From Lentisphaerae bacterium RIFOXYA12_64_32 (GTDB taxonomy: Bacteria; Verrucomicrobiota; Lentisphaeria; Oligosphaerales; YB12-FULL-65-16): a stretch of DNA of 45,049 nt. The position numbers and the translations under genes were made by a program. Positions 15,729 to 24,455 of this stretch are shown here, in pieces. Position 1 is the first letter of the stretch, and each line of letters begins with the position of its first letter. The notes under the pieces were generated by a model. That model made no database searches. It saw nothing but the letters and a program-made list of their open reading frames with translations, and was not told where the DNA came from. Where the stretch lies: the NCBI GenBank assembly GCA_001803235.1, contig MHBL01000078.1:1-45049 (forward strand), written 5' to 3'.

Positions 15729-17390
15729 ATGGATCATGGGTTGGTCAGACAGATCATCCTTGACAGGCAGTTGCTGGATGTCGAGCGGCTGCGGGGTTTG
15801 GAAGGGCTGGCCGCGAGCTCGAATAAGCCCTTGCTGGACAGTCTTCTGGATGAGGGCTACCTGCGCGAGGAGCAGATCCTTCCGCCACTGGCCAGCGCCC
15901 TCGGCGTTGGATTGCTGGCAGAGGATATGGATCTGGCCTACACGGCCGATTTGGCGACGGAACTGCCCGAGCCGCTGCGCAACGATCCGGAGATGCTGCC
16001 CATCTGTCGCAGCGGCGGCCGTGTGATTGTGGCGGTTTCAGATCCCTTGCGGGTGGATTGCGTCGACCGACTCCGGCAGTCGACCGACTGGATTGTCGAG
16101 CTGCGCCTGGCCTCGCGGCGGCGAATCGAGCGTATCCGCAACTCGATTGGCGGCAGTGCCTCCGTCGCCGTGGAACACATGCAGATGGAGGAGGACAAGA
16201 CGAACGGGCGCAGTCTCGAGGAACTGGCCAACGAAGCGCCGATCGTCAAGCTGGTGAATCTGATCGTCATGCAGGGGATTTCGGAAGGCGCCAGCGACAT
16301 CCACATTGAGCCGTACGAGAAGGAGGCGGTCGTCCGTTACCGGGTTGATGGCGTGCTGAAGGACAGCGGCCGCCATCCGATGGAGCAGTACCCGGCGATG
16401 ACCTCGCGGATCAAGATCCTCGCGGACCTGAACATCGCCGAACGGCGCATCCCCCAGGACGGTCGTATCTCGCTGCGGCTGATGGAGCGCGTGTATGACC
16501 TGCGCGTGGCCACGATTCCATGCCTGTTCGGCGAAGGGATCGTCATGCGCATTCTGGCCAAGGAGAACGTTCGGGTGAGCCTCGAGGAACTGGGGTTCGG
16601 CCCCGGTACGCTCGCGGGTTTCCAGAAGGAGATCACCAAGGCGCATGGGATCGTGCTGGTGACCGGCCCCACCGGAAGCGGGAAGACCACCTCGCTGTAC
16701 GCGGCGCTGGACAAGATCAAGTCGGAGGCGACGAAGATCATCACGGTGGAGGATCCGGTGGAATACGACCTGGCGGGGATCAACCAGATTCCTGTCAACG
16801 CCCAGGTGGGCATGACGTTTGCGGTAGGTCTGCGCAGCATCCTCCGCCTCGATCCGGACATCATCATGGTCGGGGAGATTCGCGACGAGGAGACGGCGAC
16901 GATTGCGATCCGTTCCGCGCTGACCGGCCACCTGGTGTTCTCCACGCTTCACACCAACGATGCCATCAGCGCGGTGACGCGCCTGGTCGACATGGGGGTG
17001 GCGCCCTACCTGGTGGCCGCGTCGGTCAACGCCATTCTGGCGCAGCGGCTGGTGCGCCGCACCTGCGCCCATTGCCGCGCGGCGATCAAGGCGGACGAGG
17101 CGGTGCGCGGCCTGTTCGCGTCGCTGGGGCGTCCGGTGCCTGAGACGGTGGTCGTGGGGAAGGGGTGCGACGAGTGCAGCAAGTCCGGCTACAAGGGCCG
17201 CCTCGGTCTGTACGAGCTGTTCTGTATCGACGACACGATCCGTGAGCGGGTGGCGGCAGGCCCCACGTTGATGGAACTGCGCAAGCTGGCGGTCGAGCGG
17301 GGCTTTGTCGGTATGCGCGAGGATGGCGCGGACAAAGTGCTGGCCGGGTTGACGACGGTTCAGGAGGTCATCCGGGTGACCCAGGAGTAA
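15729..17390 (+). CDS. gspE: Type II secretion ATPase GspE
   Basis: This 553-residue cytoplasmic ATPase powers pseudopilus assembly. I chose the ATG at 15729 because GAGG lies nine bases upstream; an in-frame ATG at 15714 is possible. An N-terminal T2SSE_N domain (about 1-150) is followed by the catalytic core: Walker A GPTGSGKTT (Lys319), the Asp box and Walker B LRLDPDIIMVGEIRDEET, the His box HTNDAISAVTRL, and a four-Cys zinc module (CAHC about 444, CDEC about 480). It is the first gene of the long plus-strand cluster. Confidence 0.95.
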   Translation: MDHGLVRQIILDRQLLDVERLRGLEGLAASSNKPLLDSLLDEGYLREEQILPPLASALGVGLLAEDMDLAYTADLATELPEPLRNDPEMLPICRSGGRVIVAVSDPLRVDCVDRLRQSTDWIVELRLASRRRIERIRNSIGGSASVAVEHMQMEEDKTNGRSLEELANEAPIVKLVNLIVMQGISEGASDIHIEPYEKEAVVRYRVDGVLKDSGRHPMEQYPAMTSRIKILADLNIAERRIPQDGRISLRLMERVYDLRVATIPCLFGEGIVMRILAKENVRVSLEELGFGPGTLAGFQKEITKAHGIVLVTGPTGSGKTTSLYAALDKIKSEATKIITVEDPVEYDLAGINQIPVNAQVGMTFAVGLRSILRLDPDIIMVGEIRDEETATIAIRSALTGHLVFSTLHTNDAISAVTRLVDMGVAPYLVAASVNAILAQRLVRRTCAHCRAAIKADEAVRGLFASLGRPVPETVVVGKGCDECSKSGYKGRLGLYELFCIDDTIRERVAAGPTLMELRKLAVERGFVGMREDGADKVLAGLTTVQEVIRVTQE

Positions 17391-17402
17391 GGGGGGGGGC
17401 GA

Positions 17403-18605
17403 ATGGCTGCCTTTCTATACAAAGCCGTCGATCCCTCCGGCAAGGTGGTCGAGGGGCGGCTCGCGGTGCCTGACCGGCCGGCGCTGATGGAGTGGCTTCG
17501 CGGCAAACGGCTGAATCCCCTCGAAGTGAGTGAAGACCGCATGGCCCCGGGCCGCGGCAGGCGGAGCCGGATCCGTTCCCGGGACGTTCTGCACTTCACG
17601 GACCAGCTCGCCGCGCTTCTGGAAGCCGGACTGCCTCTTGCCCGGGGGCTGGCCAGCCTCCAGGAGCAGGCCGGCAACATGAACGTGGCGGACTTGCTGG
17701 GGGATCTGACCCGTCGGGTCAAGGAGGGTGAGTCGTTTGCGGTGGCGCTGGGCGCCCATCCCAAGCACTTTTCCGGCATGTATACCAGCATGGTGAAGAG
17801 CGGAGAGATGAGCGGGACCCTGCCGGTGGCACTGGCGCGTTTGTCGGAAATCATGGAGAAGAACCAGGAACTCACGTCACGGGTGAAGAGTGCCATGACG
17901 TATCCGCTGGTCATGGCTTGCGTGATGCTGGTTTCTGTGGTGGTGCTGTTGACCTTTGTGGTTCCCCGATTCACCGAGATCTTTCGGCAAATGGGCGCCA
18001 CGTTGCCGGTACCGACCCGGATTCTGCTCTTTATCAGCCACAGCCTGACACACTGGTGGTGGGTGTACCTTGTGCTGGCGACGGCATTCGGCGCGTGGTA
18101 CGGGCTGCTTCAGCGTTCGCCCGGGGGGCGGGAATGGCTTGACCGCCAGAAACTCAGGTTGCCCCTTGTCGGGCCGGTCCTGATCCAGATCACGGTTTCG
18201 CGCCTCTCTCTGACGCTGAGTACGTTGCTGGCGAACGGCGTTTCCATTCTCGCGGCCCTGGATGCGGTCGAGGAGGTCGCCGGGAACGTGTACGTGGCGG
18301 GCCTGGTTCGGGGCATCCGCGGCGAGGTGCGCCAGGGCGGTCTGCTCTCCGCCAGTCTCCGCCAGAGGAGCGATTTCTTCCCACCGTTGCTGGCGGGCAT
18401 GGTGGCCACCGGAGAGGAGTCCAGCGACATTGCGGGGATGCTGAACCGAACCGGCATCTACTTCAGAAAAGAATCGGATACCGCCATCGCGGTTTTCACC
18501 ACGTTGCTGGAGCCGGTCATGATTGTGGCTATGGGGGTGGTTGTCGGTTTCATCGTCATGTCGATTCTCTTGCCGGTGTTCGATATGCAGGCGATGGTCA
18601 AGTGA
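17403..18605 (+). CDS. gspF: Type II secretion inner-membrane platform protein GspF
   Basis: This 400-residue protein has two T2SSF domains (about 65-190 and 270-395) and hydrophobic segments near 165-190, 210-235 and 370-395. It is the inner-membrane platform that contacts GspE and pseudopilins. The first domain shows FTDQLAALLEAGLPLARGLASL, the usual helical hairpin. It starts 12 bases after gspE and its stop overlaps the next start (GTGA), so the genes are coupled. Confidence 0.95.
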   Translation: MAAFLYKAVDPSGKVVEGRLAVPDRPALMEWLRGKRLNPLEVSEDRMAPGRGRRSRIRSRDVLHFTDQLAALLEAGLPLARGLASLQEQAGNMNVADLLGDLTRRVKEGESFAVALGAHPKHFSGMYTSMVKSGEMSGTLPVALARLSEIMEKNQELTSRVKSAMTYPLVMACVMLVSVVVLLTFVVPRFTEIFRQMGATLPVPTRILLFISHSLTHWWWVYLVLATAFGAWYGLLQRSPGGREWLDRQKLRLPLVGPVLIQITVSRLSLTLSTLLANGVSILAALDAVEEVAGNVYVAGLVRGIRGEVRQGGLLSASLRQRSDFFPPLLAGMVATGEESSDIAGMLNRTGIYFRKESDTAIAVFTTLLEPVMIVAMGVVVGFIVMSILLPVFDMQAMVK

Positions 18606-19135
18606 GTGAGACCCTTCAACCCAGCCGTGGGCTCGGGCCGTGGTCGCTGACTGGATGGGGTCAGGCGACACGCGGCATGGGGTTCACCCTGCTGGAGTTG
18701 CTGGTGGTGATGGTTATCATCGCCGTGGTGCTGGCAGTGAGCGCGCCGCGGTTGGTGAGTTTCTTCGCCGACGAGAAGCTGAACGGCGCCGCCGCCGGGC
18801 TGGCGAGCTTCCTCAATTACTCCCGCGAAGTCGCACTGATCAAGCGGCGAAGCTGCCAGGTCGTCCGGGAAGACGACCGCAACCGCCTGCGGATACTGGT
18901 GCAGAAAGATCCGCTGAACGCGCCGCAGGAGTATGAGCCATTGGCGGAATCTTACGACTTCTGGGATATCCCGTCAGGTTTGACATTGAGTTGTGACCGC
19001 AACGACGGCACCCATCAGGATCCCCTTTACAGCAACGCGAAGGTGACATACACGTTGCAGGATCAGGCTGGCGCCAAGGCCATGGTCATCGTCCAGGCGG
19101 GTAGCGGGCGGGCCGTGGTTGTCGCCGAGGAATGA
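18602..19135 (+). CDS. gspH: GspH-like minor pseudopilin
   Basis: The 177-residue protein starts with GTG overlapping the gspF stop by four bases. A leader of about 27 residues ends in MG before FTLLELLVVMVIIAVVLAVS, a canonical prepilin site with Gly at -1 and Glu at +5. The short globular domain (LASFLNYSREVALIKRRSCQ) resembles GspH/FimT pseudopilins, which sit near the tip of the pseudopilus. The assignment to GspH rests on size, position and the alpha-to-beta pattern. Confidence 0.8.
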   Translation: MSETLQPSRGLGPWSLTGWGQATRGMGFTLLELLVVMVIIAVVLAVSAPRLVSFFADEKLNGAAAGLASFLNYSREVALIKRRSCQVVREDDRNRLRILVQKDPLNAPQEYEPLAESYDFWDIPSGLTLSCDRNDGTHQDPLYSNAKVTYTLQDQAGAKAMVIVQAGSGRAVVVAEE

Positions 19136-19137
19136 CC

Positions 19138-19605
19138 ATGAGTGAAACAGAAACGCCACCCCCCACGGGCTTTGTGCGCGGCCCCGGACAGGCTGCACCG
19201 CTTCGTCGTGGTGCAGTCCGGGTTCAAGACTCTGCGGGGCGTGGGCTGAGCGGTTTCACCACGCACCGTTTCTCGTTGTTGGAAGTGCTGGTGGCGATGA
19301 TGATACTGGCGCTTGTCGCGATCCCCGTCCTGAGCGGATTTCATCTCGCGATGCGCAACCTGGAAATGGGGCGGCGATACCACACGGCAGTCATCATTGC
19401 TCAAAGCAGGCTGTGCCGGGAGGTGTCCACGATCATGAATGGCAGGGAGAGCGGCGCGGCGCCCCCCCTGCCTTCAGGCTTTGACTGCAATGTCACCGAG
19501 AGCCAGAATCAGGGCTTCATTGCGGTCCAGGTCACGGTGAGTTTCGAGTTGTTTGGGGAGAAGAGGGATTTTCAACTGAACAGCGCGGTATTCGTCGGCG
19601 ACTGA
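19138..19605 (+). CDS. gspI: GspI-like minor pseudopilin
   Basis: The 155-residue protein is read from the ATG at 19138, seven bases after GAGG; an ATG at 19132 overlaps the upstream stop. A leader of about 43 residues precedes FSLLEVLVAMMILALVAIPVL, where the residue before the cleavage site is Arg rather than Gly. The FSLLEVLVAM-type N-terminus and small domain match GspI, which forms the tip complex with GspJ and GspK. Confidence 0.8.
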   Translation: MSETETPPPTGFVRGPGQAAPLRRGAVRVQDSAGRGLSGFTTHRFSLLEVLVAMMILALVAIPVLSGFHLAMRNLEMGRRYHTAVIIAQSRLCREVSTIMNGRESGAAPPLPSGFDCNVTESQNQGFIAVQVTVSFELFGEKRDFQLNSAVFVGD

Positions 19606-19606
19606 C

Positions 19607-19634
19607 TTGTTTACCGGGGAACCAGCGGTAATAT
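19607..19634 (+). promoter_or_regulatory. Candidate internal promoter ahead of the major pseudopilin gene
   Basis: TTGTTT (19607-19612), 16 bases, then TAATAT (19629-19634), immediately after the gspI stop in a 189-bp gap, the only large gap within the gsp core. A small stem GTGTTG/CAACAC lies downstream near 19675-19700. Extra transcription of gspG would fit its role as the most abundant pseudopilin. Confidence 0.35.
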
Positions 19635-19794
19635 GCGTAGTAGGTGGTATAAGAGGGTGCCTGCCGGTGTGCGTGGTGTTGTTGAACACAAGTCAACACT
19701 GCTGCAAGGGCAGTAGCGGTGGGGGCCCCTTCCGGATTCCTTACCGTGTGTTCCGTTGTCGGCGTGTCCCCAAACCAGGGAGGAAAGGAAAGCC

Positions 19795-20274
19795 ATGAGA
19801 ATGAGAATGCAGCCGAACCAGAGCAGTGGTGTACGCAGGAACCGGTTCACGTTTGTTGAGATCATGGTGGTGGTTATCATTCTGGGTATCCTCGCCACGG
19901 TCGTCGCGGTCAAGCTGACGGGCCGAACCCAGGATGCGCGCATCAACGCGGCCCAATCCGCCATCGCCAACTTCGGCACGGCGCTGGACGCGTACGAGAT
20001 GGACAACGGGGCGTATCCGACCACCCAGCAGGGGCTTCAGGCGCTCCTTGAAGAGCCGAACCCGAAGCCGATCAAGTGGAAAGGGCCCTATCTGCAGCAG
20101 GGCAAACTGACGGACCCGTGGGGCAACGCCTATGTCTACAAGGCCGGCGCCGATGCCCTGCACAACAAGAACTCGTACGACCTCTACTCATTCGGCGTCA
20201 ACGGCACGGATAACCAAGGGGGCGACGACGATATCACAAACTGGGGGAATACCGGTGGTGGAGCGGCCAATTAG
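19795..20274 (+). CDS. gspG: Major pseudopilin GspG
   Basis: This 159-residue protein starts at an ATG behind the strong GGAGGAAAGGA site. After a short basic leader comes FTFVEIMVVVIILGILATVV, with Arg at -1. The body carries the GspG signature DNGAYPTTQQGLQALLEEP followed by GPYLQQGKLTDPWGNAYVY, the loop that binds calcium in characterised major pseudopilins. It forms the shaft of the periplasmic pseudopilus. The tail is rich in Gly and Asp. Confidence 0.95.
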   Translation: MRMRMQPNQSSGVRRNRFTFVEIMVVVIILGILATVVAVKLTGRTQDARINAAQSAIANFGTALDAYEMDNGAYPTTQQGLQALLEEPNPKPIKWKGPYLQQGKLTDPWGNAYVYKAGADALHNKNSYDLYSFGVNGTDNQGGDDDITNWGNTGGGAAN

Positions 20275-20833
20275 GACGGTTTGCCGCCAGCGTTTCACGT
20301 TGCTCGAAGTCTTGGTCGCCGTCACTGTCCTGGCGGTTCTGATGCCGGCGGTGTTCATGACATTCTCGGCGGGGCTGGCGTCGTACCGGCGTTGCCGGGA
20401 CTACGGTGACCTGCTTCAGGATGTCCGGGGTGCCCTGATGTTGCTGGAACATGATCTCGAGCGAGCTGTCCCGGTCGGGTTGTCCGGGAACACGTACACC
20501 GCAAACACGTTCTCGTTCGTGGTCCAGAGCCAGGTGGAGAAGCGCCAGAGTGAAATTACCTACTCTTTCGCGGGCGGGGTGTTGACGCGGGAGGTCCGGC
20601 CTCTGAGCGAGGGTGGCGAGAGTTTCACTTCCGCGCAGCTCCTTTCCGGCGTGCAATCACTCATCTTCGAGTATCAGCTCAACAAGAACTGGGTGCAGAG
20701 CGCCCCCAAGGGCACATGTCCCAGTTTCCTGCGGGTCCAGTATTCCAGCGTGAACGGCATTGCGGCGGAATCCTGCGTCTACGAAGTGGCTATGCCTCGG
20801 CAGGCCCTGGTTACGGATGGTGCCAACCCGTGA
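20255..20833 (+). CDS. gspJ: GspJ-like minor pseudopilin
   Basis: The 192-residue protein starts at one of two adjacent GTG codons (20255 or 20258) behind GGGGGA, overlapping the gspG end by 20 bases. The N-terminus FTLLEVLVAVTVLAVLMPAV has Arg at -1. The body has the length and beta-rich pattern of GspJ (LLEHDLERAVPVGL, later FEYQLNKNWVQ). With GspI and GspK it should build the pseudopilus tip. Confidence 0.8.
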   Translation: MVERPIRTVCRQRFTLLEVLVAVTVLAVLMPAVFMTFSAGLASYRRCRDYGDLLQDVRGALMLLEHDLERAVPVGLSGNTYTANTFSFVVQSQVEKRQSEITYSFAGGVLTREVRPLSEGGESFTSAQLLSGVQSLIFEYQLNKNWVQSAPKGTCPSFLRVQYSSVNGIAAESCVYEVAMPRQALVTDGANP

Positions 20834-21840
20834 GCAGCCGATCCCGTTCATGTCAAGGGTCCGCACTGGTGGTCACCCTGTGGATTACCTCGGTCCTGAG
20901 CATCCTGCTCGGGGTCGTGGTCATCGAGGTGCATTCCCTTTTCCGGGGCACGTCGTACGAACGGGATATGGCGTCTTCCGCAGGTTGGGCGCAGGGCGCC
21001 GGGCATCGTCTGGCGGCCGAGTTGCACCGTCACCGCGGGGACACTGACGATCGGGCGCGCCGCAGCGGCCTGGGTTTTTGGCTTGTCTATCCTCCGCTTG
21101 ATGTCGGTGATGAAGCGGCTGCCAAACAGGTCTACACCCCTTCGGTTATCACCGGTTCTTATGCCGCCCCCTGGGACTGTACACCGATTGCCGTGGACGA
21201 CAGGCCCACCGACACCGGCCTGATCTGGATCGAGGTAGAGGTGAGTGCCGAGGACAGAAAGTTGCCGCTGGAACAGGTTCTGAAGCAAACCGACGGCGAG
21301 ATGCTGCTGCAGCAGGTGCCCAACATGACCGCACCGTTGGCGGCGGCGATCTGCCATGAGCGCGAGATTACGCGCACACCGTATTCCTGCGTCGAGGACG
21401 TGTTGAACCGGGTCGACCTGATGACGCCGGAGCGCTACCGAGGCACCGCCGACATACCCGGGTTCGACCAGTTGTTGACCACGTATTCGGACGGGCGGGT
21501 CTATCTGAACGGGGCGAGCCGGGACGTCCTGGGCGCCTTGCCCGGTTTGTACGAGGACAGCCAGAAGGGCTATGAAACCGTCGACAACATTGTGGCGCGC
21601 CTGGCCAAGGCGGGCGGTGACAGCAGCCAGTTCTTTCTGCACATCGAGGAGTTGCAGCAGGTTCAGGGCGTCGATCCCGAAACTTTGAAGCGGGTCACGC
21701 CATGGCTGAAGACGGTTCCTGAGTACTATCGGATTGCGGCACGGGCCAATGTTCGCGGCGTCCTCTCGACGTATGAAGGGGTGTTGCACGTGGACGCAAA
21801 GGGAGCGAAAAGCCTGTTCGTGTGGTTGGCCGGCGGTTGA
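20830..21840 (+). CDS. gspK: Minor pseudopilin GspK
   Basis: The 336-residue protein starts with GTG overlapping the gspJ stop by four bases. SALVVTLWITSVLSILLG follows Gly at -1, matching the GspK type without the usual Glu5. The larger body contains helical repeats like RVDLMTPERYRGTADIPGF and YLNGASRDVLGALPG, typical of the alpha domain of GspK that caps the pseudopilus. It may act as the tip with GspI and GspJ. Confidence 0.88.
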   Translation: MSSRSRSCQGSALVVTLWITSVLSILLGVVVIEVHSLFRGTSYERDMASSAGWAQGAGHRLAAELHRHRGDTDDRARRSGLGFWLVYPPLDVGDEAAAKQVYTPSVITGSYAAPWDCTPIAVDDRPTDTGLIWIEVEVSAEDRKLPLEQVLKQTDGEMLLQQVPNMTAPLAAAICHEREITRTPYSCVEDVLNRVDLMTPERYRGTADIPGFDQLLTTYSDGRVYLNGASRDVLGALPGLYEDSQKGYETVDNIVARLAKAGGDSSQFFLHIEELQQVQGVDPETLKRVTPWLKTVPEYYRIAARANVRGVLSTYEGVLHVDAKGAKSLFVWLAGG

Positions 21841-21879
21841 CAGTGATCATCTCGTTCTGAGCCGGTACAGGGGTCCATC

Positions 21880-23178
21880 ATGCCTTCCGCGATCGTCCGA
21901 ACAGAGCAGGGCTACGCCGGCGTCAGCTTCGCCGGCCATTCTCTGCCGGCCGTCGTGCGGGAAATCGTCCCGCTGGACAGGCTGTCCCCGACGCAGGCGA
22001 ACCGTGCGGCCTGGGCCGTGTCTCTGCCCGACTGCACGCTGGTCCGCACCTCCCTGCCTCTGCTCAAAGGCAACGCGTTGCGGCGCGCCGTCGAACTGCA
22101 GAATTCGTTTCAGTTTCCGCAATGGGGTCTGACGTCGGTGGCCGGCGTTCATCTGGCCGAGAGTCCCCGCAGCGTGGAGTATCTGCTGTGCGGCTTCGAT
22201 GCGCCCCGGAACCTGCGGCCGTCGAGGGCTCTGCCCGAGCCGTTGGCCTTTGCGGCGCTTGCCGACGCCCTGGGGATGGTTCCTGAAACCGGGACGGTCC
22301 TGATCGTGTGCGCCGGCGCCACGCGCTTGTGGACGGTGCTCGTCACCGACCGCCAGATCGGACTGATGCGGGACGTCGCTCGGCCTGCAGACATCTCGCT
22401 TGAACTGCGCCTTTCGATGCAGCAGGCGTACCTCACGCCGCATCCCGCGATGGTTTCGGCTGAGCGCATCGTCTGGTTTGGGGAAACGGCAGTTCTGGAT
22501 CGGCTGCAGGAGTCTCTGCGCGCGATCGCCACCGTCGTGCCCGTCGAGAAACTGCTCGAGTCCATGCCTCCGGGCAGCGTTCTGTCGGAGCTGTTGGCGG
22601 CCGCCGGCATGGTGGTCGCCGGGAAGAGCGGCAACTGGGTGGCGTCCTGGTATATGGAACCCAGGAAAGACAGCGTTGCCACCGTGATGCGTCGCGTGGC
22701 CCTGTGGCTTCTGCCGCTGCTGGCGGTTCTGTTCGCTGCGTATACCGGCTTCGAAGTCTGGTTGGAGCAGCAGGATATTCGTCGGTACAACGAGAACATC
22801 GCGCAGGTCCAGACGGGCTACGCCGCCGTTGAGCGCCTCCGTCAGCAGTACGGGAACCTGATGGCATTTCGCCAAGACGCGGGCCGGACGATGACATCCG
22901 TGAGCACGTGGGAGAATGTTTTCGCCCAACTCAGCGAGGGACGGCCTGACGGCGTTCGACTCCGGACCGTGAACGGCAACCTGGAGCAGCGCCTGACCGT
23001 GCTGGGCGAGGCCGAGCACTTCGGCCAGGTTGCCGAGTACATGAAGACCTTGAAAGGCAAGGCGCTGTTCGGCAACTTGGCTCTGCGTTCGTCAACGGAC
23101 AACAGTGAGGGCAATCGAAGCCGGGTGTCATTCGCGTTCGAGGTCGACTGGGAGGAGGCGTCGCGTGGCCATCGGTAA
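21880..23178 (+). CDS. gspL: GspL-like inner-membrane protein (PilM/PilN type)
   Basis: In this 432-residue protein, residues 1-255 look like the actin-like cytoplasmic domain of GspL/PilM. One transmembrane segment follows near 270-292 (LWLLPLLAVLFAAYTGF), then a coiled-coil and PilN-like periplasmic domain (about 295-425). It would connect GspE to the platform and to the GspM partner encoded next. The start ATG has AGGGG upstream. Its 3' end overlaps the next gene by 14 bases. Confidence 0.8.
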   Translation: MPSAIVRTEQGYAGVSFAGHSLPAVVREIVPLDRLSPTQANRAAWAVSLPDCTLVRTSLPLLKGNALRRAVELQNSFQFPQWGLTSVAGVHLAESPRSVEYLLCGFDAPRNLRPSRALPEPLAFAALADALGMVPETGTVLIVCAGATRLWTVLVTDRQIGLMRDVARPADISLELRLSMQQAYLTPHPAMVSAERIVWFGETAVLDRLQESLRAIATVVPVEKLLESMPPGSVLSELLAAAGMVVAGKSGNWVASWYMEPRKDSVATVMRRVALWLLPLLAVLFAAYTGFEVWLEQQDIRRYNENIAQVQTGYAAVERLRQQYGNLMAFRQDAGRTMTSVSTWENVFAQLSEGRPDGVRLRTVNGNLEQRLTVLGEAEHFGQVAEYMKTLKGKALFGNLALRSSTDNSEGNRSRVSFAFEVDWEEASRGHR

Positions 23179-24451
23179 ACGTGACAGAGCTTTCCTGGTT
23201 GCCCTGGGAGTGTTCCTTGTCGGCCTGGGTTATTACCTGTTTCTTCTGGACCCGCTGATGAGCCGGCAGGCGAAGTTGCGCAAGCAGGCGTCCGGTCTGC
23301 GCCGGACCCTGGTCCAGGAGCGTGCGAAGGCGGGCGAGTTGAAGCAATGGCGGGCCCACTACGATCAAGCTCGGCAGGAGGTGGCCGATCTGCTCGGCGG
23401 CGTGACCCGCGAACTCCTGTCCGACAACAACACAGAGGTCATCAAAGCGCTCTTGCATGCGGCGGAGGTCTCCGGGGTGCAGCTTCGTATGCTCACCCCG
23501 CAGACGGTCCTCAAGGTGCGCCAGGACGGGACGCGGACAGCCGCCCGCCAATTCTCGCTGCAGGGCAAAGGGGACAGCGGCGCATTCTTTCGTTTTCTGG
23601 GCGAACTGAAAGGCATGCACCTCGAGGACGTGAATGCCTCGGTGAGCAGCAACGACAACAGCATCAGCTTCCTGATGAACCTGACCGTCGTATCGACGAC
23701 GGCCCTGCAGGGCATTGACCTGCCCCCGGCAGGGGTGAAGGCCGCCGCGTCGACGCCCATCGCGAATCCGTTCGGCGTGAAGGCCGCGGCGGTCGCACCG
23801 CTCGATGCCGGGCAGAAACCCACCGCGACGGGGCCGTCGCAGACGGTTCCCGAGTCAGCCTCGAGTGGAGATGACCGTACGTTGGACTTGAAAGGATTGC
23901 AGTTGGTCGGTGTCGCTTCACTTGGGGGGAGGGGAATGGCGGTGGTGGAGAGCTCTGCCGCCGGAACCTGCTTGTTTCTCTGGGAAGGCGAGCAACTGCA
24001 GGACATGACCTTGAGCGAGGTGCAGGCCGATGCGGTGGTGCTCTCCAAAGGTGATCTGCACGGAACACTGAAGCTGCCAGCGGAGACCGGCCCCGCCAGC
24101 GGCGCGGCTGGCAGTGGGAAAGCGAACGGCGCTGGACCGGGTAAGCTCGGTCTGCGCTTGTGCAATGTGACGCCGCTGCGGAAGGAAGCGACGGATTACC
24201 CGGGTTCGGGGGGGCTCGATGTGGTCCTGCCCCGAAGCGACTCGGGCGCGATTCTGAAAGGCGACATTATCGCGGCGATCAACGGGGTGCCGACGCCCAA
24301 CCTGGATGTGGCTCAGCAGGTCCTGGACACTCTGCGCGCCGATGATTTGCTCACGGTGAAACTGTGGCGAACCGGCCGATGGGTAACAACGGGATTCAAA
24401 GCCGTAGCAACGCAGGACGTGCCCGCGGACACGCCGCCAACGAAGGAATGA
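23165..24451 (+). CDS. GspM-GspC fusion: PilO-like, HR and PDZ domains in one protein
   Basis: The 428-residue protein starts with GTG at 23165 behind GGGAGGAGG. It has a transmembrane helix (about 8-29), a coiled coil (about 34-70) and a PilO/GspM-like domain (about 85-185). A Pro/Ala linker leads to a homology-region domain like that of GspC (LDLKGLQLVGVASLGGRGMA, then WEGEQLQDMTLSEVQADAVV, about 240-305), and a C-terminal PDZ domain follows (about 330-410, with LKGDIIAAINGVPTPNLDVA). In standard systems GspM and GspC are separate; here one chain could link platform and secretin. It overlaps gspL upstream, and gspD starts four bases after its stop. Confidence 0.75.
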   Translation: MAIGKRDRAFLVALGVFLVGLGYYLFLLDPLMSRQAKLRKQASGLRRTLVQERAKAGELKQWRAHYDQARQEVADLLGGVTRELLSDNNTEVIKALLHAAEVSGVQLRMLTPQTVLKVRQDGTRTAARQFSLQGKGDSGAFFRFLGELKGMHLEDVNASVSSNDNSISFLMNLTVVSTTALQGIDLPPAGVKAAASTPIANPFGVKAAAVAPLDAGQKPTATGPSQTVPESASSGDDRTLDLKGLQLVGVASLGGRGMAVVESSAAGTCLFLWEGEQLQDMTLSEVQADAVVLSKGDLHGTLKLPAETGPASGAAGSGKANGAGPGKLGLRLCNVTPLRKEATDYPGSGGLDVVLPRSDSGAILKGDIIAAINGVPTPNLDVAQQVLDTLRADDLLTVKLWRTGRWVTTGFKAVATQDVPADTPPTKE

Positions 24452-24455
24452 GAAC

